This document shows positions 6,363 through 8,832 of a stretch of 8,832 nt of DNA, piece by piece. Origin of the DNA: Bacteroidales bacterium UBA7574 (GTDB lineage Bacteria; Bacteroidota; Bacteroidia; Bacteroidales; Paludibacteraceae); assembly GCA_002479035.1 (NCBI GenBank), contig DLLA01000192.1:1-8832 (forward strand), in the 5' to 3' direction. Numbering within the stretch: position 1 is the first letter of the stretch; the number at the start of each line of letters is the position of its first letter. The notes beneath the pieces were generated by a model, which was not told where the DNA came from, searched no databases, and saw nothing but the letters and a program-made list of their open reading frames with translations. The translations under genes and the position numbers were made by a program.

Positions 6363-8687
6363 TTAGAACGGATAGCCGATGGCAAAGTGAAAACTCATGT
6401 CATCTTTCCATGAGAGTCCGTTGGAAACGGTACGCCATTGTGTGCCTGCCATATCGCCGTAGAGGCGACTGGGGTCGTAAAGTCTGACGCCAAAGTCCAC
6501 GCGGAATACAAAGAATGAGAAATCCAGACGCAAGCCTATGCCATACGCGAGGGCAATCTGCTTGTAGAAGTCGGACTTTAACTTACCTCCCTCATGCCAT
6601 GCAAAGGCTCCGTGCGGTTGGGCATCATATTCTCGGATAGTCCAGATATTGCCCGCGTCCACAAAAGCAGCCATGTTGATAAAGGACCAAACTTTGACAC
6701 GATACTCAATGTTGAGGTTTAGGCGAATATCACCTGACTGGTTGTTGAAATCAATGAGTGTGCCGTTACTGCGATAGCCCCCGGGGCCTAAACTGCGGGC
6801 TGTCCAACCGCGCACGCTGTTGGCTCCACCTGCAAAATACCGTTTTTCAAAGGGTACGGTTTGTGAGTTGCCATAAGGTACTGCCACTCCTATATCTGCA
6901 TGATATACAAGGCGATGTGCCTTGTTGAATATCTGGTGGTAGGTGAAGAACAAGTCCCCTTTGGCATATTGCGAGAAGGGTATATTAAATAAGGTGTAAC
7001 CCGTAGAGTCTTGCGGGAAATGACAAACTTTAGCCAACCCCAACATCAGGTTACCTGCCGTCTCTATGCTGTAATTGACATTATAATAGGACTTTAGCGG
7101 TTGGCTCTCCCGATAGGAAGTATATGACCCCGCATACCCCCAACCTACAATAAAGTGATTCTCGTAGGAGTATTTGAGGATGTTGGTGGATTGTAGAAAC
7201 TGTGCGCGGAACTCATCACTTATCCATGGCAGATAGACATAACTGACATCCAAAAGTTGGAACTGGTGTTGCGGTCGGGTGGAGCGACGACGGAGTTTGT
7301 AAGAGAGTCCGCCGTTGAAGATGTAGCGGGTGAATTCGTTAGGGCGGTTTTGATAATTGAAACTCAAGTTGATAGCAGGCGCATTGGGGAATGTGAGTCC
7401 TGCTGAGGCTTTTGCCTCAATCGCCCGTCCGCCATTCTGACGCCACTCATAACTGCCCCGTCCGTCAAGGGTGAACTCTTCGGCTCCGCGAAAGAGGTTG
7501 CGGTTGATATATCCTACACCTGTGGCAATACCCCAATCACCTGCCGAGTAGGTGCCCTCTATTTCTGCGGAAACGGTATTGAGTTTGCCTCTTGACAACA
7601 CGATATGGCAATCCAACTCATCAGCCGATACGGGTTGGAAACTGATGTCCACGTACTTGACAGGGGAGAGTTGGTTGAGCCGGGAATATGCCCGCTCTAC
7701 GTGATGTTCATTGTACATATCACCCGGTTCTATGGGGCAGTTGTGTATCAACACGCGCTCACGGAGCAACGGCTTGCCCACCCATGTGAAGATGTAGCCG
7801 TCGTGTGCGGATGTGAGCAAAGTCTCGCCTTCGGGCACATGGTCGGCATCGTAGTCCAAGTGAAAATACACGTTGGCTATGCGGTATTTGCGGAAAAGTT
7901 GGTTTTTCTCATTATCAGATAGGTTCTCCACATAGTTTTGCAAACACATCTTGACATCTATCTGCTGACGCCCCATCGTGCTGTCGGCAATAAACTGAAT
8001 CAACTCCTTGTCAAAATAGAAATACCCGCGTCGCCGCATGGCGGTGGCAATACGTTGCCGTTCTTGGTCCATAAGGTCGGCATTGAACTGCATACCGCTC
8101 TCTATGAGCGAGTTACGCGAATCGTTGGCTATCTTTTGCAGGTCGGGTTGCGTGAAAAAAGTGGAGTAGTTGCGCAACGTGTAAGGTTCTCCCGCAGTAA
8201 CATGATAGGTGATGTCCACTTTGCGCTTCTGCACCTTCATCGTGGTGTCCACACTCGCACGGAAATAGCCGCGGTTCTGCATGGCACGTTGCAGTTGGGT
8301 GCAACTGAGGTCGGTGAGTTCGGGCGAGAAAATGACAGGCGGTTCTCCCATCTTGTGGGCGTTGCGGGCGAAAAAGGCATTTGCCTTTTTGGAAGTATCC
8401 GCAGGGGCTGTGTTGTAGATGTCGAGTTGCAGTTTCCAAAAGCCCAAGACTTCGGTGTTCTGTTTCTGCTGGAGGTAATCGGTGAGGTCTGACGACTGTA
8501 CCGCCTTGGTGTCCTCCACTTTGACATGCGCCTTATTGAGCAGGTATTTATCAGCGGGGACGAATTTCGTGGTGTTGCAGGCAGAAAACAAACTGAATAT
8601 CAGCACAATGAATATGGGCATTACCAAGAGGGACCGCTCTCTGTCTGCCCGTCTGCTGTGCCGTATGTCTGTGATTGGTTTCTGCAT
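6363..8687 (-). CDS. tamL: TamL-like Omp85 outer-membrane assembly lipoprotein (BamA/TamA family)
   Basis: This 774-residue Omp85-family protein resembles TamL, the lipidated Bacteroidetes variant of TamA that works with TamB in the envelope. The signal ends in a lipobox LFSAC with Cys37 (codon 8579-8577). It is followed by TTKFVPADKYLLN (39-51), a typical TamL start. Residues about 45-366 form periplasmic POTRA-like repeats, with NRGYF (138-142) and RRGYF (219-223) in repeated contexts. Residues about 370-774 form the 16-strand barrel. The L6 signature VRGW is at 625-628, after RYFAGGANS, and the chain ends in GYPF with the terminal Phe expected of barrels. The start at 8687 gives a long basic n-region. 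The only other Met before the lipobox is codon 23 (8621), which would leave an uncharged signal. No tamB lies downstream, because the neighbour is convergent. A plain BamA is unlikely given the lipidation. Confidence 0.88.
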   Translation of the reverse strand: MQKPITDIRHSRRADRERSLLVMPIFIVLIFSLFSACNTTKFVPADKYLLNKAHVKVEDTKAVQSSDLTDYLQQKQNTEVLGFWKLQLDIYNTAPADTSKKANAFFARNAHKMGEPPVIFSPELTDLSCTQLQRAMQNRGYFRASVDTTMKVQKRKVDITYHVTAGEPYTLRNYSTFFTQPDLQKIANDSRNSLIESGMQFNADLMDQERQRIATAMRRRGYFYFDKELIQFIADSTMGRQQIDVKMCLQNYVENLSDNEKNQLFRKYRIANVYFHLDYDADHVPEGETLLTSAHDGYIFTWVGKPLLRERVLIHNCPIEPGDMYNEHHVERAYSRLNQLSPVKYVDISFQPVSADELDCHIVLSRGKLNTVSAEIEGTYSAGDWGIATGVGYINRNLFRGAEEFTLDGRGSYEWRQNGGRAIEAKASAGLTFPNAPAINLSFNYQNRPNEFTRYIFNGGLSYKLRRRSTRPQHQFQLLDVSYVYLPWISDEFRAQFLQSTNILKYSYENHFIVGWGYAGSYTSYRESQPLKSYYNVNYSIETAGNLMLGLAKVCHFPQDSTGYTLFNIPFSQYAKGDLFFTYHQIFNKAHRLVYHADIGVAVPYGNSQTVPFEKRYFAGGANSVRGWTARSLGPGGYRSNGTLIDFNNQSGDIRLNLNIEYRVKVWSFINMAAFVDAGNIWTIREYDAQPHGAFAWHEGGKLKSDFYKQIALAYGIGLRLDFSFFVFRVDFGVRLYDPSRLYGDMAGTQWRTVSNGLSWKDDMSFHFAIGYPF

Positions 8688-8698
8688 AGTTTAGCCTG

Positions 8699-8729
8699 CA
8701 AAGTTACGAAAATATATGCAATTATGCAA
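8699..8729 (-). promoter_or_regulatory. Bacteroidetes-type promoter for tamL
   Basis: On the minus strand, TAACTTTG (8706-8699) matches the -7 consensus TAnnTTTG exactly. A TTG (8729-8727) lies 20 bases upstream as the -33 element. Transcription would start near 8694-8692, only about 5-7 bases before the ATG at 8687, so the message would be nearly leaderless unless translation starts at codon 23. A perfect tandem repeat of TATGCAAT (8715-8722 and 8723-8730, + strand) covers the spacer and the -33 element. Confidence 0.75.
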
Positions 8730-8804
8730 TAGCATGGGCTTGAAACTAAAATTTTGTAGGAATATGCCGCAAAAAACTACGCACTCCAACTTGTCATCAT
8801 TCTC

Positions 8805-8832
8805 GCCATCTCATCGGGTTATTAGTACGAAC
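8805..8832 (-). rRNA. 3' end of a 23S rRNA gene (partial, cut by window edge)
   Basis: Read on the minus strand, the window edge begins GTTCGTACTAATAACCCG. GTACTAAT (8828-8821) followed by a CCCG-like segment is the conserved 3'-terminal motif of bacterial 23S rRNA; E. coli has GGTACTAATGAACCG at the same place. The gene would continue beyond 8832. The exact mature end cannot be fixed, because only about 25 bases are visible. No 5S gene can be seen in the 8688-8804 spacer. A chance match is possible but unlikely. Confidence 0.6.

Noticed and set aside
8760..8800. Possible terminator after the 23S end (T-run, minus strand, near 8779-8774)
   Set aside because: No stable GC-rich stem precedes the T-run. 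The best pairing has wobble pairs and a bulge.

Overview
The window looks like a chromosomal segment from a member of the Bacteroidota, most likely order Bacteroidales. The evidence is a type IX secretion (T9SS) type B C-terminal sorting domain, a TamL-type Omp85 lipoprotein, several short Bacteroidetes-style lipoprotein signals, weak or absent Shine-Dalgarno sequences, and two good matches to the Bacteroidetes promoter (-33 TTG, 20-base spacer, -7 TAnnTTTG). Most genes are GC-rich (58% in one sampled 60-base line of the M3 peptidase gene). One block from about 2510 to 4140 is clearly AT-rich.

Layout, left to right. Bases 1-48 may be the end of an upstream gene. A promoter (43-73) and a leader hairpin (87-111) precede a secreted PKD-like/T9SS type B protein (147-1451). 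One base after its stop begins a CBM9-like protein with no signal peptide (1453-2271). Two lipoprotein genes follow in the AT-rich patch. The first (2291-3526) looks like a C10 (streptopain-type) cysteine peptidase in which both catalytic positions appear to be replaced. The second (3533-4132) is a small, probably beta-rich lipoprotein. Next is a periplasmic M3-family peptidyl-dipeptidase (4151-6295). All of these run on the + strand with short gaps, and I see no clear promoter between them. A bidirectional terminator (6314-6344) separates them from a convergent minus-strand gene (6363-8687) encoding a TamL-like outer-membrane assembly lipoprotein. That gene has its own strong promoter (8699-8729). 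At the right edge, the minus strand carries what looks like the last bases of a 23S rRNA gene, with no 5S gene between it and tamL.

Functionally this is mostly envelope biology: a surface or secreted protein, lipoproteins, a periplasmic peptidase and an outer-membrane assembly factor. The parts most worth a second look are the AT-rich lipoprotein pair with its apparent C10 pseudopeptidase, and the rRNA end lacking a 5S gene. I see no CRISPR array, insertion sequence, tRNA or phage gene, and no clear evidence of a wholly new multi-gene system.
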